Source: Methylorubrum rhodesianum
GTDB lineage: Bacteria > Pseudomonadota > Alphaproteobacteria > Rhizobiales > Beijerinckiaceae
Length of the DNA stretch: 64,000 nt
Assembly: GCF_014199985.1 (NCBI RefSeq)
Contig: NZ_JACHOS010000021.1
Coordinates: 1-64,000 of the forward strand
Reading direction: 5' to 3'
Shown: positions 34,779-44,530 of the stretch, piece by piece
Layout: every line of letters begins with the position of its first letter
How positions within the stretch are numbered: the first letter of the stretch is position 1
Notes under the pieces: model-generated
What the model saw: only the letters and a program-made list of their open reading frames with translations
Databases searched by the model: none
What the model was told of the DNA's origin: nothing
Program-made: the position numbers and the translations under genes

Positions 34779-35675
34779 TCAGCCCGCCCGGGCGAGGACG
34801 AGATCGGTCATCGCCGAGACCACGCGGTTGCGCCCGGTCGTCTTGGCCTCGTACAGGGCGATGTCCGCCCGCTTCAGGAGGCCCTCGACGGTCTCGCCCT
34901 CGGACCACTCGCTGACGCCGAAGCTGCAGGTGAGCCGCACCGGCCCCTTGGGCGAGCGGATGAGGAGGTCGGAGGCCTTGAGCCGCAGGCGGGCGGCGAT
35001 CGTCTCGGCATCCGCGAGGCGCTGGCCGGGAAGCGCCACCGCGAATTCCTCGCCGCCCAGGCGCCCGGCAATGCCCTCGGCCTCGAGCAGACCGGCCACC
35101 GCCTTGATCGCCGCGTCGCCGACGTCGTGCCCGTGCTCGTCGTTGATGCGCTTGAAATGGTCGATGTCGAGGAGGACGGCGCAGAGATGCCCGAAGGAGC
35201 CGGTCCTCTGGGCGGCCTCGCGCGTGCGGTGCAGGAAGGCGCGGCGGTTGAGAAGGCCGGTGAGCGGATCGGTCTCGGCGAGCCGGATCAGTTCGCCCTG
35301 CAGGGTGGTGAGGCGCTCGGCCGCCCGCAGGCGGGCCTGCAGTTCCTCGGCGCCCGGCGGCTTGTCGATGAAGTCGTCGGCGCCGCTGTCCAGCGCCTCG
35401 GCGAGGTTGCGGGCGTTGCGGGCCGAGGACATGGCGATGATCGAGAGCGGGCGGCTCGACTCGGCCAGCAGACGGGCCGACCAGCACAGCTCCAGCCCGC
35501 TGAGCGGCCGGACCTCCAGGCTGGTGATCAGGGCGCGGACCTTCGGCGTGTCGGTGACGTAGGCGAGGGCCTCGGCGGAATCGGTGAACTGCGTCACCAC
35601 ATGTCCGCGCGGTTCGAGCATGCCGGCCACGATCCGCAGAACGACGCGACTCGAATCCACGATGACGATGTGCAC
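34779..35675 (-). CDS. Receiver-GGDEF diguanylate cyclase
   Basis: A 298-residue response regulator that makes cyclic-di-GMP. The receiver begins VHIVIVDSSRVVLRIVAG, but the acceptor position reads ALITSLEVRPLSG with Ser instead of Asp. The switch Ser and Lys (DDFIDKPP) remain, so phosphorylation is doubtful. The GGDEF domain (TDPLTGLLNRRAF, DIDHFKRINDEHGHDVGD, GRLGGEEFAVAL) keeps the GGEEF active site and looks catalytic; no RxxD inhibitory site is obvious. The GTG start at 35675 is chosen because a G-run (GAGGGGGG) lies upstream; a TTG at 35717 would add 14 residues. Confidence 0.88.
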   Translation of the reverse strand: MHIVIVDSSRVVLRIVAGMLEPRGHVVTQFTDSAEALAYVTDTPKVRALITSLEVRPLSGLELCWSARLLAESSRPLSIIAMSSARNARNLAEALDSGADDFIDKPPGAEELQARLRAAERLTTLQGELIRLAETDPLTGLLNRRAFLHRTREAAQRTGSFGHLCAVLLDIDHFKRINDEHGHDVGDAAIKAVAGLLEAEGIAGRLGGEEFAVALPGQRLADAETIAARLRLKASDLLIRSPKGPVRLTCSFGVSEWSEGETVEGLLKRADIALYEAKTTGRNRVVSAMTDLVLARAG

Positions 35676-35786
35676 GGCGCTGGCCCCCCTGAACGAGGGA
35701 GATTGTGCGCAAGACAAGTTAAGGGGCCGTCTAGAGCGGCGGTCCGGCCGGCGGTCGCGGAGGCGCCGGCTCGCCGCCCGACCGGA

Positions 35787-36251
35787 TTAGCGGGCGCGGG
35801 CGGGCACCCGGACCGAGACCACCTGCGCGCCGCCCTCACCCTCGGAGCGGGGGGCCGGATCGGTCCAGATTCCCTTGGGATCCTTCGACAGAACGCGGGC
35901 GCCGGGCCGCCGGAGCGCGGGGCGGGCGCCGACCGAGCCCTGGCGCTCGATCACGGTGAGCGTCGGGCGCGCGGCGGGGGCGTCACGGATGCCGGCGACG
36001 GTGGGAACGCCGTAGGTGCCGTAGCCCCAGGCCGGCGGCACGATCCGGCTCGTGCTGGGAAGCCGCGTGAACGGAGCGCCGACATAGGAGCCCTCGACCA
36101 GCGGACCGGCGAAGCGGTACCCGCCATCGCCGTACCCGTAGGTGGATGCGTAGGTGGACCCGTACGGGTCGGCGGCAGCGGCCGAGGCGCCGAGGACCAT
36201 CAGGGTGGCGAGACCGGCTCGGGCGAGGATGGTATGCGGGGGGCGGCGCAT
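35787..36251 (-). CDS. Secreted hypothetical protein, Gly/Tyr-rich
   Basis: A 154-residue exported protein with a signal peptide (TILARAGLATLMVLGASAAAADP, cleavage near residue 27). The mature part is rich in Gly, Tyr, Ser and Pro (YGSTYASTYGYGDGGY) and lacks known domains. The basic C-terminus ends VVSVRVPARAR. Low-complexity secreted proteins of this type occur in Methylobacterium; no role can be given. Its codon use fits its neighbours. Confidence 0.7.
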   Translation of the reverse strand: MRRPPHTILARAGLATLMVLGASAAAADPYGSTYASTYGYGDGGYRFAGPLVEGSYVGAPFTRLPSTSRIVPPAWGYGTYGVPTVAGIRDAPAARPTLTVIERQGSVGARPALRRPGARVLSKDPKGIWTDPAPRSEGEGGAQVVSVRVPARAR

Positions 36252-36393
36252 GGATCGAGGCTTCTCCGGTGGCGCATTCCGAGGGGCGCGATTCGAGTCG
36301 TGAAAGCGGCCGCGCCCATGCTCGTTCCACCCGCCCTCGTCCCGCCAGCCGATGCAGAGTGCTGAGACGGGTGCCGTGCCGGCCGGTGCCGGG

Positions 36394-36639
36394 TCAGCGG
36401 CAGATCGTGACGCGACGGACGATCCAGCCTTCCCCCTCGATCCACAGGCGACGGCGCTGCTTGTTGCAGTTGGCGCTGTCCTCCTCGCTGTCCGAGGCCG
36501 TGGCCGTCTGGGAGACCTGGGTCGCCTCCGCCATCTGCGTGGCGCTGCGGCCGGCGGGCGGAGCGGCGAGGGCGGGCCCTGCCGTCAAGCCGATCAGGAC
36601 GAGGCCGAACGCGGCCGCGGCGGTGGGATGCGCGATCAT
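36394..36639 (-). CDS. Small secreted protein with C-terminal Cys pair
   Basis: An 81-residue protein with a signal peptide (FGLVLIGLTAGPALAAPP) and a mature acidic/Ser segment (TASDSEEDSANCNKQRRRLW) ending EGWIVRRVTICR. Two cysteines could form a disulfide. The ending RRVTIC echoes the other small secreted protein (RRVRVC at 24240), suggesting a related family of short exported proteins. The function is unknown. Confidence 0.7.
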   Translation of the reverse strand: MIAHPTAAAAFGLVLIGLTAGPALAAPPAGRSATQMAEATQVSQTATASDSEEDSANCNKQRRRLWIEGEGWIVRRVTICR

Positions 36640-37081
36640 GGTATCCTGCCCGCGCGCCGTGGCGGGCGCGCTTCAACGGTTCAGCTGGAGCGGCCGGTGG
36701 CCCGCCGTGCAGGCGCCGCCGCATTTGCATCAACAATCCCCAACGTGGCCATTGGGTTTCGCGCGACCTTCCGGAAAACGGCGAAAATTTGTCAGTCGCC
36801 CGCGGTATTGCCTGCGGCGCTCGGGCGCGATCTCGCCGGCTCAGGCCGATGCTTGCGAGAAAGGTGCAAAGAGTTGTACTGGCACACCGAGCGAAAAAAC
36901 GCCGCTTCGTCGCTGGGAACTGGTCCGATCTTCTTGTTAGGAACGTTTCTAAGCTGCGATTTGCATTAGAATATTAGGACGGCGTGACCAGTATTCGCGA
37001 TGCTCGCGAGGAGCTGTGTCGCCGTTGAGGCAGACAATCCGCCGGGATGCCCGTCCCGCGGATCGAAACGGGAGCAATCGG
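36640..37081. other. Regulatory region upstream of the FTR1 gene
   Basis: About 440 bases between a minus-strand secreted gene and the plus-strand iron permease. It becomes AT-richer after 36780. It contains an Irr-box-like sequence at 36937-36953 and an AT-rich stretch TTAGAATATTAGG around 36965-36978 that may be part of the promoter. No gene is supported. Confidence 0.6.
36937..36953 (+). promoter_or_regulatory. Irr/ICE-like iron-control box
   Basis: TTAGGAACGTTTCTAAG resembles the rhizobial iron-control element TTTAGAA-N3-TTCTAAA (11 of 14 fixed positions by eye, right half 6 of 7). It lies about 130 bases before the FTR1 start, so iron-dependent control by Irr is plausible. The motif is seen; its use is inferred. 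Confidence 0.5.
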
Positions 37082-37906
37082 ATGGCGGACGGATCGACGT
37101 TCGTGCAGGCTTTCATCATCCTGTTCCGCGAGGGACTGGAAGCTCTGCTGGTGATCGCGGCGCTCGCCGCCTTCCTTCGCCGCGCGAATGCGGCGGAGCG
37201 GATCGCGCCGGTCTATATGGGCGCGCTCGCCGCCGTCGTCGCCAGCGTGGTCATGGCGTGGGTGTTCGCGACCTTCTACGACGGCAACCACAGCGACCTG
37301 TTCGAGGCCGGAGTGATGCTCGCGGCCGCGGTGCTGCTGTTCTACATGAGCGGCTGGATGTTCCTCCGCCAGGATCCGAAGGCGTGGCAGGCCGATCTCA
37401 ACCGGCTCGCCGAGCGGGCCCTCGGGGCGGGCACCGTGCTGTCCCTGGCCGGCATCGCCTTCCTCGCGGTGTTCCGCGAGGGCGCCGAGACGATCCTGTT
37501 CGTCCACGCACTCGCCAAATCCGGCAGCGGATTCGACGCCTCGCTCCTGAGCGGCCTCGCGGCGGCGGCGCTGGCGCTGGTGGCGATGTTCGTGGCGATG
37601 CAGTGGCTGGCCCTGCGCCTGCCGCTGCGCCCGATGTTCATCGTCACTTCCGCCTTCCTGTTCTTCATGGGCCTGCGGATGGTCGGCGAGGCGTTCCAGG
37701 AGCTGCAGGAACAGGCGCTGATCCCCTTCACCACCGAGGGCGTGCCCGCCTTCGTGTCCGACTGGGGCCTCAGCAACGGCAGTTGGGAGGCGCTCGGCAC
37801 CCAGCTCGTGATCCTGGCCGTGGCCGTGGCCGCCGCCCTGGTCAGCCTCACGCGCAAAGGCGCCAAGGAGTCCCGCGAGGGCCGTCCGGTCTCGGCCGCC
37901 TCCTGA
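37082..37906 (+). CDS. FTR1-family iron permease
   Basis: A 274-residue membrane protein with about seven helices. Two REXXE iron-transfer motifs are present: REGLE at 16-20 and REGAE at 132-136, the hallmark of Ftr1/EfeU-type permeases that import iron across the inner membrane. EfeO or FetP partner genes are not adjacent, so the electron or ferrous-iron supply is unknown. A hairpin follows the gene at 37917. An Irr-like box upstream suggests induction under iron limitation. Confidence 0.92.
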   Translation: MADGSTFVQAFIILFREGLEALLVIAALAAFLRRANAAERIAPVYMGALAAVVASVVMAWVFATFYDGNHSDLFEAGVMLAAAVLLFYMSGWMFLRQDPKAWQADLNRLAERALGAGTVLSLAGIAFLAVFREGAETILFVHALAKSGSGFDASLLSGLAAAALALVAMFVAMQWLALRLPLRPMFIVTSAFLFFMGLRMVGEAFQELQEQALIPFTTEGVPAFVSDWGLSNGSWEALGTQLVILAVAVAAALVSLTRKGAKESREGRPVSAAS

Positions 37907-37916
37907 TCCGCGAACC

Positions 37917-37940
37917 GGCGCCCGCTCCGAAGCGGGCGCC
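37917..37940. terminator. GC-rich hairpin after the FTR1 gene
   Basis: A perfect 10-bp inverted repeat (GGCGCCCGCT and AGCGGGCGCC) with the loop CCGA, 11 bases past the stop. No T-run follows, so it may be a Rho-assisted or bidirectional terminator between convergent genes. Confidence 0.6.
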
Positions 37941-37993
37941 GCGCATCGAGCGGGCGGACCGGGGCGCCCGGGCTGGGCGAGCGGTGTCCCCGG

Positions 37994-38191
37994 TCAGAAT
38001 TCCGGCCGCTTCCCGTCGAACAGGTCGACCACGGGCTCGAAGGCCCGCGCCTCCTCCTCGATCATCCGCGAAATGATCGTCCACGAGCCGCCCGCGAGGC
38101 CTGCGCCCATCCTGCCGAAGGCGTTGCGGCCGTGAACGAGGACGCGTTCCGGAGCGGCAGAGATGGCGCCCTCGACGTAACGGATCTTCAT
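37994..38191 (-). CDS. Tiny macro-domain-like protein (65 aa)
   Basis: A 65-residue ORF whose first half, MKIRYVEGAISAAPERVLVH then GRNAFGRMGAGLA, resembles the start of macro domains (ADP-ribose binding: hGxNaxGxMGaGiA). The rest of that fold is missing, and the remaining residues (SWTIISRMIEEEARAFEPVV) do not match it. It begins 9 bases after the phosphatase stop with GAGGG before the ATG, so it is likely translated in the same operon. It may be a truncated or miniaturised macro protein, or an unrelated small protein. In related genomes infA usually follows the phosphatase. Confidence 0.6.
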   Translation of the reverse strand: MKIRYVEGAISAAPERVLVHGRNAFGRMGAGLAGGSWTIISRMIEEEARAFEPVVDLFDGKRPEF

Positions 38192-38200
38192 GGCCCGCCC

Positions 38201-38674
38201 TCAGGTTTTGAGGCGGGACTTGATCCGGTAGGTCAGCCCGTCGCGCACGTCGCGGTAGCCGTCGAGGCGCTGCTCGCGGGTGCCGTCCTGCACCAGGGTC
38301 GGATCCGGCGTCGGCCAGTACTCGACATCCGCCGCGAGGGTGTGGGTCAGTTCGAGCGCCCGGTGGTGGGCCTCCGGCGACAGAGTGATGATCAGGTCGA
38401 AGTTCAGCCCCTCCCAATCCTCGAGCTGCTCGATGGTGCGCGGCTTGTGGCGGGAGGCGTCGATGCCGATCTCGTCCAGAGCCGCGATCATGAACGGGTC
38501 GCTCGGCTCGCCCGAACGCACGCCGGCCGACTGCACGTAGGTGGACTTGCCGAAATAGTGGCGCGCGATCGCCTCCGCCGCCAGCGAGCGCACCGCGTTG
38601 AAGTTGCACATGAACAGGACGGATTGAACCCGCCGCTTCTTCGGCCCGGCCCCCGGGATGGCGTCGTCCGTCAT
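38201..38674 (-). CDS. Low-molecular-weight tyrosine phosphatase / ArsC-like protein
   Basis: A 157-residue protein of the LMW phosphotyrosine phosphatase superfamily. The P-loop CNFNAVRS (Cys23, Arg29, Ser30; CX5RS) follows VQSVLFM, and EYWPTPDPT supplies the general-acid Asp. Members remove phosphate from tyrosine or, in the arsenate-reductase branch, reduce arsenate; the extra cysteines of arsenate reductases are absent, so phosphatase is favoured. In alphaproteobacteria it lies in the murA-hisD-UPF0262 cluster, as here. The start at 38674 (MTDDAIPGAGPKKR) fits; the longer frame does not. Confidence 0.9.
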   Translation of the reverse strand: MTDDAIPGAGPKKRRVQSVLFMCNFNAVRSLAAEAIARHYFGKSTYVQSAGVRSGEPSDPFMIAALDEIGIDASRHKPRTIEQLEDWEGLNFDLIITLSPEAHHRALELTHTLAADVEYWPTPDPTLVQDGTREQRLDGYRDVRDGLTYRIKSRLKT

Positions 38675-39021
38675 GCCCTGCCTGAGAGCATGGTCCCGAG
38701 GAGAGGGCGCCGGCCGGTCGGAAAAGTCGATGCAGACACCGTGCCCTCTCGCGAAACGCCCCCGCCCCCTCGCGCCGATGCACCACGGATCGGGCGTTTC
38801 GTGACGTGCTCCTGCACACGCTGATATAGGACCGCTCCGGACTTCCCGAAAGCGCATCGTTTTGCCGAGCGCATCGCCCCTCGGCAGGATGCTGCCGTAC
38901 CCCTCGGCCCGCCCTCAGCGAATTCGGCGGGCCGCTGCGGGGTGGCGGATCCGGGCACGGGTCCAGGATATCGTCTCAGCGCGTTCGCGACGAACCGGCG
39001 TCCCCTTCGTCGAAAGGCGCT
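38675..39021. other. Intergenic region between UPF0262 and phosphatase genes
   Basis: About 345 bases between two same-strand genes that are usually close together in this cluster. No supported ORF or RNA was found. It may hold a separate promoter for the phosphatase and macro-like pair. Confidence 0.5.
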
Positions 39022-39534
39022 CTACCCCTTCCAGTGCAGAGCGAAGATCAGGGTGAACAGGCGCCGCGCCGTGTCGTGGTCGAGATCGACCTTGCCCTCG
39101 AGGCGCTGCCGCAGGAGTTCGGAGGCCTCGTTGTGCAGGCCGCGTCGGCCCATGTCGATCGCCTCGATCTGCGTCGGCGAGGCGGTGCGGATCGCGCTGT
39201 AGTAGCTCTCGCAGATCATCTCGTAGTCGCGGATCACCCGGCGGAAGGGCGTGAGCGAGAGCAGGTGGGTCATCACCGGTTCCCCCGCTTCGGTCGCGAT
39301 GGCGAAGGACAGCTTGTTCTCCACGAGGCCGAGAACCAGCCCGTAGGGCCCCTCGTCGCGGTCGGGCAGGGTGAAGGAGTTCTCCTCCAGGATGTCGTAG
39401 ATCGCAATGGCGCGCTCGTGCTCCTGATCGGGATTGCCTCGACCGATCGAGGCCTCGTCGAAGCGCACCGCCGCGAGCCGGTTCCTCGGCTTCTCCGGCG
39501 CTCCGTCCGCCCCCTGCTTCGGTTCGGCCTTCAT
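39022..39534 (-). CDS. UPF0262 family protein
   Basis: A 170-residue protein of the UPF0262 family: NRLAAVRFDEASIGRGNPDQEHERAIA (starting about residue 18), the core GPYGLVLGLVENKLSF, FRRVIRDYEMICESYYSAIR and the C-terminal IDMGRRGLHNEASELLRQRL with ARRLFTLIFALH. The biochemical role is unknown. It is conserved next to hisD in alphaproteobacteria, which suggests a housekeeping role. It lies 136 bases downstream of the hisD stop on the same strand. Confidence 0.93.
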   Translation of the reverse strand: MKAEPKQGADGAPEKPRNRLAAVRFDEASIGRGNPDQEHERAIAIYDILEENSFTLPDRDEGPYGLVLGLVENKLSFAIATEAGEPVMTHLLSLTPFRRVIRDYEMICESYYSAIRTASPTQIEAIDMGRRGLHNEASELLRQRLEGKVDLDHDTARRLFTLIFALHWKG

Positions 39535-39670
39535 CGCCGCCGCCTTCTCGCACCGGTGCCCGAATCCGGGCCCCTCTTGCCGTCACATGAGCCGCAAGCC
39601 CGTCGCACAGGCAAGCTGTGCCGTGTGGGCGGCCCGAAAAGTGATCGTCCGCCCCCGAACGGGACCGACG

Positions 39671-40966
39671 TCAGAGGTTGAGCCGGATCGCCACCGAGCG
39701 GGCATGTCCGTCGAGGCCCTCCGATTCACCGAGCGCGATCGCCGCCGGGCCGAGGGCCCGCAGGGCAGCCGGATCGCAGCGCAGGATCGAGGTGCGCTTC
39801 ATGAAGTCGAGCACGCCGAGGCCCGAGGAGAACCGCGCCGAGCGGGCGGTCGGCAGCACGTGGTTCGGGCCGCCGACATAGTCGCCGATCGCCTCGGGGG
39901 TATGCGAGCCGAGGAAGATCGCCCCGGCGTTCCGGATCTTCCGGGAGAGGGCGTCGGCGTCCTGCGTTTCGATCTCGAGATGCTCGGGGGCGATGGCATC
40001 GACCAGCGGTACCGCCTCGTCGAAGTCCCGGACGCGGATGATCGCGCCGTAATCGCGCCAGCTGGCCCGGGCGATTCTCTCGCGCGGCAGGGTCGCCAGG
40101 GCGCGCTCCACTGCCGCCTCTGCCGCCTCGGCCAGTTCGTCCGAATCGGTGATGAGCACGGATTGCGCCGCCTCGTCGTGCTCGGCCTGGGCCAGGAGGT
40201 CGGCGGCGATCCAGTCGGGATTGGCGTGGGCATCCGCCAGGATCAGCACCTCGGAGGGGCCGGCGATCATGTCGATGCCGACCTGCCCGAACACCCGGCG
40301 CTTGGCCGCCGCCACCCACGCATTGCCGGGGCCGACGACCTTGGCCACCGGCGCGATGGTCTCCGTGCCGTAGGCGAGTGCGGCCACTGCCTGCGCCCCG
40401 CCGACACGGTAGATCTCGGTGATGCCCGAAAGCTGGGCGGCGGCGAGCACCAGCGGGTTGAGCTGGCCCTCCGGGGTCGGCACCACCATGACGATGCGCG
40501 GCACGCCGGCCACGCGGGCCGGCACCGCGTTCATCAGCACCGAGGAGGGATAGCTCGCGGTTCCGCCGGGCACGTAGAGCCCGACCGATTCCAACGCCGT
40601 CCAGCGCCAGCCGGCGGTGACGCCGAGGTCGTCGGTGGAGAGGTGATCCTCGGGAATCTGGCGGCGGTGATAGGCCTCGATCCGCTCGGCGGCGAGCGCC
40701 AGGGCGGCGCGGGCCTCGGCCGGGCAGGCGGCCACCGCCGCCTCCACCTCCTCGGCGGTGATGCGCAGGGCGGCGGCCGAGAAATCCTGGCCGAGCCGGT
40801 CGAAGCGGCGGGTGTAGTCCACCAGGGCCGCGTCGCCGCCGGCGACCACGCCGGCGATGATGCCGCGCACGGTCTCGTCCACGTCCTCCGAGATCTCGCG
40901 CTTGAGGCCGAGCAGGCGCTTGAAGGCCTCCCCGAAATCGGGGGAGCGGCTGTCGAGGCGGATCAT
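39671..40966 (-). CDS. hisD: Histidinol dehydrogenase
   Basis: A 431-residue zinc enzyme that oxidises L-histidinol to histidine in two NAD-dependent steps. Motifs include VGLYVPGGTASYPSSVLMNAVPA, YRVGGAQAVAALAYGTETI, VGPGNAWVAAAKR and the metal/catalytic stretch IAGPSEVLILADAHANPDWIAADLLAQAEHDE, plus the C-terminal AIGDYVGGPNHVLPT with its catalytic His. It is full length. The start is 31 bases after the DUF2948 stop, so the two are co-transcribed. Confidence 0.97.
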   Translation of the reverse strand: MIRLDSRSPDFGEAFKRLLGLKREISEDVDETVRGIIAGVVAGGDAALVDYTRRFDRLGQDFSAAALRITAEEVEAAVAACPAEARAALALAAERIEAYHRRQIPEDHLSTDDLGVTAGWRWTALESVGLYVPGGTASYPSSVLMNAVPARVAGVPRIVMVVPTPEGQLNPLVLAAAQLSGITEIYRVGGAQAVAALAYGTETIAPVAKVVGPGNAWVAAAKRRVFGQVGIDMIAGPSEVLILADAHANPDWIAADLLAQAEHDEAAQSVLITDSDELAEAAEAAVERALATLPRERIARASWRDYGAIIRVRDFDEAVPLVDAIAPEHLEIETQDADALSRKIRNAGAIFLGSHTPEAIGDYVGGPNHVLPTARSARFSSGLGVLDFMKRTSILRCDPAALRALGPAAIALGESEGLDGHARSVAIRLNL

Positions 40967-40997
40967 CGGCTGATATCGGCGGTTCGGGGGAGGGGGG

Positions 40998-41453
40998 TCA
41001 CGGGCGGCTCTCGACGAGGCTGCGCGCCGCCTCGTGATCGGGGCGGCCGTCGGCCTGCCAGACGGGGCCGAGATCCTTCAGGCGAACCTCGATGCATTCG
41101 AGTTCGAGGCGGATCGCGGCGCCGCCGGAGAAGACCAGGGTGGCGATGCCGGAGGGGGCCTCGGTCTCCTCGAAGGTGATCGCCAGGAGGCTCAGAGGAT
41201 CGCCCGAGGTCGCCCCCGGCGTGATGCCCTTGGCCTTCACCGACAGCACCCGCTCGAAATGCAGGCCCGAGAGCCGGCGCCGGGGCGGCTGGCTCGGGGG
41301 CACGGACCAGTCGAAACGCCGCGCGGCCAGGGCGAAGCGATGTTCGCCCGGCAGCCATGCGAGATCCTCCGCCCGCAGGATCGCGTCCTGCAGGTGGGCG
41401 GAGATGACGGCGAGATCCTCGGCGTCGAGGGCGGCGAGCTTGAGAAGCTCCAT
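40998..41453 (-). CDS. DUF2948 family protein
   Basis: A 151-residue protein with the DUF2948 layout: MELLKLAALDAEDLAVISAH then LQDAILRAEDLAWL near the start, RFALAARRFDW in the middle, LHFERVLSVKAKGI and the C-terminal LRLE-type strand RLELECIEVRLKDLG. A small beta-rich cytosolic protein of unknown function, nearly always encoded between murA and hisD in Rhizobiales. The start at 41453 is the family start; upstream codons are not conserved. Confidence 0.92.
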   Translation of the reverse strand: MELLKLAALDAEDLAVISAHLQDAILRAEDLAWLPGEHRFALAARRFDWSVPPSQPPRRRLSGLHFERVLSVKAKGITPGATSGDPLSLLAITFEETEAPSGIATLVFSGGAAIRLELECIEVRLKDLGPVWQADGRPDHEAARSLVESRP

Positions 41454-41786
41454 GAGTGACGCTCCAGGCTCCCCGACCGAACGCGTGGGGAGCGGATTTT
41501 GGAGCGTAGGTAGCGAGGTGACCCGCCTGCGGCAACCGGCAGCCCGGGCGGCGAGGGGGCGCGCGCGAGCCGTTGCGTGCTCTTCACCCGCAGTTTTCGG
41601 TCCATCGGATTGGTTCGGCGCCGAGGAACGCCGCGAGGATCGCCCGCCGGGACCGGCTTTACCGTATCCGGGAATGGCGTGTGCGTGACCAGGGTTTCGA
41701 GGCTCTTTTGGGCTCATCGCGCGTTCATGAGCGCGCGGCTAAGGCTGAGCGTGACGTTCGTGAGACTTTCGGAGGGGACGAGGACG
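41454..41786. other. Divergent intergenic region upstream of the DUF2948-hisD operon
   Basis: About 330 bases holding promoters for DUF2948-hisD (minus) and the small secreted protein (plus). Open frames continue through from both sides but without conserved content. No operator was recognised. Confidence 0.5.
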
Positions 41787-42143
41787 ATGAAGAGCGGAGT
41801 TCTGGCCATCGGGCGCACCTTGGGGGTCGTCCTGGCCCTCGGGTGCGTGGCGAGCCCGGCAAGCGCCCAGTATTACCGCGACGGCTACGACGGCCCGCGC
41901 CGCTACGATGACGGCTACGGCCGCCGCTACCGCGAGGACGATGGCTATCGCGGCCGCCGCTACGACGACGAGGACGACCGTCCGCGCTTCCGTGGTCCCC
42001 CGCCCCCGCGCTACGGTCGCGGCGGCGGCAGCATCTGCGTGACCGCCCGCGGCAACTGCCCGACCGGATTCGCGCCGGTGAACTCGCCCTGCGCCTGCGA
42101 CATCCCCGGCTTCGGCATCAAGCGCGGCGCCGTCGGACGCTGA
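41787..42143 (+). CDS. Small secreted Arg/Asp/Tyr-rich protein
   Basis: A 118-residue protein with a signal peptide (LAIGRTLGVVLALGCVASPASA, cleavage after ASA). A highly repetitive middle of Tyr, Arg, Asp and Gly follows (repeats like YDDGYGRRYRED), then PPPPRYGRGGG, and a C-terminal cysteine motif CVTARGNCPTGFAPVNSPCAC. GGAGGGGACG precedes the ATG. The repeats and cysteine tail suggest a secreted, disulfide-bonded protein; the function is unknown. It interrupts the murA-DUF2948 order usual in relatives and runs opposite to both neighbours. Confidence 0.85.
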   Translation: MKSGVLAIGRTLGVVLALGCVASPASAQYYRDGYDGPRRYDDGYGRRYREDDGYRGRRYDDEDDRPRFRGPPPPRYGRGGGSICVTARGNCPTGFAPVNSPCACDIPGFGIKRGAVGR

Positions 42144-42245
42144 GGTCGCGGAAAGGGTCTGGCCCTTCGGCCTGCACGATCCGGTGCAGGCCGTTTTCAT
42201 CGGGAGCGGGGCGCGTCGTCCCGACCCCCCGACGCAGCCGGTGTC

Positions 42246-43535
<1,290 letters not shown>

Positions 43536-43738
43536 CGGGATCCTCGGAGCACCTCCGTTCCGGTCGCGGAGGTCGCCTTGCGTGCCGGGCGCGCGGGCGC
43601 CCCTCGTTCAGGGTGGAGGTATAGGCGGTATCCGGCAAAAAGAAGAAGCGTGGCCGTTCGGTTCCATCCTGCGTCCGGCGCATTCCTCCGGCGAGGCACG
43701 GCACGGGCCGGTTTGGTGCTGAGAAGGGGGGACGGGCG

Positions 43739-43918
43739 CTAGCCCTTGTCCGCCGGCCGCGAAGTCGGCGCGGGCTCCGGGCCGGCATCGGGACCGGATT
43801 CCGGGCCGGTATCGGGCATATCGTCGGCCCGGCCCCGGGCCTGTGCCTTCCGGCGGCGCAGGTTGTCGCGCAGGGCTGCCTTCAGCCGCGCCGCGCGCTC
43901 GTCGTCCTTGGTCGCCAT
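43739..43918 (-). CDS. Small conserved basic protein upstream of murA
   Basis: A 59-residue protein starting MATKDDERAARLKAALRDNL then RRRKAQARG, followed by a Pro/Asp tail (DTGPESGPDAGPEP). Small proteins with this LKAALRDNLRRRKAQ core are often encoded just before murA in Rhizobiales. The core is probably a single helix; the tail is disordered. The function is unknown. The ATG at 43918 gives the typical size, and the longer frame upstream lacks conservation. Confidence 0.7.
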   Translation of the reverse strand: MATKDDERAARLKAALRDNLRRRKAQARGRADDMPDTGPESGPDAGPEPAPTSRPADKG

Positions 43919-44530
43919 CGCACCCGTTCCGACTCCAATCCCGTCTCTGGACCGCCTCGCCGTTGAGGGCGCGGGCAGCGCGCGAGGGCGTATCCCGGAT
44001 TCGCAGCCTTCGCCAGCGCATGGGGCCGTCGCCCGAGCCGCCGCCTTCGTCTCGCCGGAGGCAGCGGCCGGGCCGCGATTCGCGCCGCGACCCTTCGTCA
44101 CCGGAGACTCTGCCCGGACCGGAAATCGGGTTGCGGCCGCCCGCTCCTGAGGACACCAGCGGCAGCGTTGCGCCAAGGAAGGTCCCATGGTCAGGCGCGG
44201 ATACGGACAAGATTGCGCCGGTGTTCGGGCCGGTGCAAAGCCGGCGCAAAGCAGGAATGTCTCGAACTCACCTTGAACCAGTTCGAAAATACCTCCTATC
44301 TTGCAGCCACAGCGGCGCCGGCGAGGGACCCGTCCCGGGAAACGGCAGGAGCCGCCGGTTGGACGATGACGCGCGGCCGAGCCGCGCCGCTCTCCGGGGG
44401 GCTGAACCTTGGGAGATCACCGCCCGGCTGCGAACGGTTCGGCAACGCTCTTCGGGGCGGCGCGAACCCGAATTCTTTACCCGAGGCGTCCCAAGAAGAA
44501 CGCCCGGCCAGCCGAAAGCGTCGAGGACGG
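43919..44530. other. Intergenic region between the murA-side genes and hemA
   Basis: About 610 bases between a minus-strand gene and plus-strand hemA. It probably holds the hemA promoter; an AT-richer stretch lies around 44260-44310. No FNR-type TTGAT-N4-ATCAA box or other recognised operator was found. Long open frames that run into hemA have low-information translations. Confidence 0.55.
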
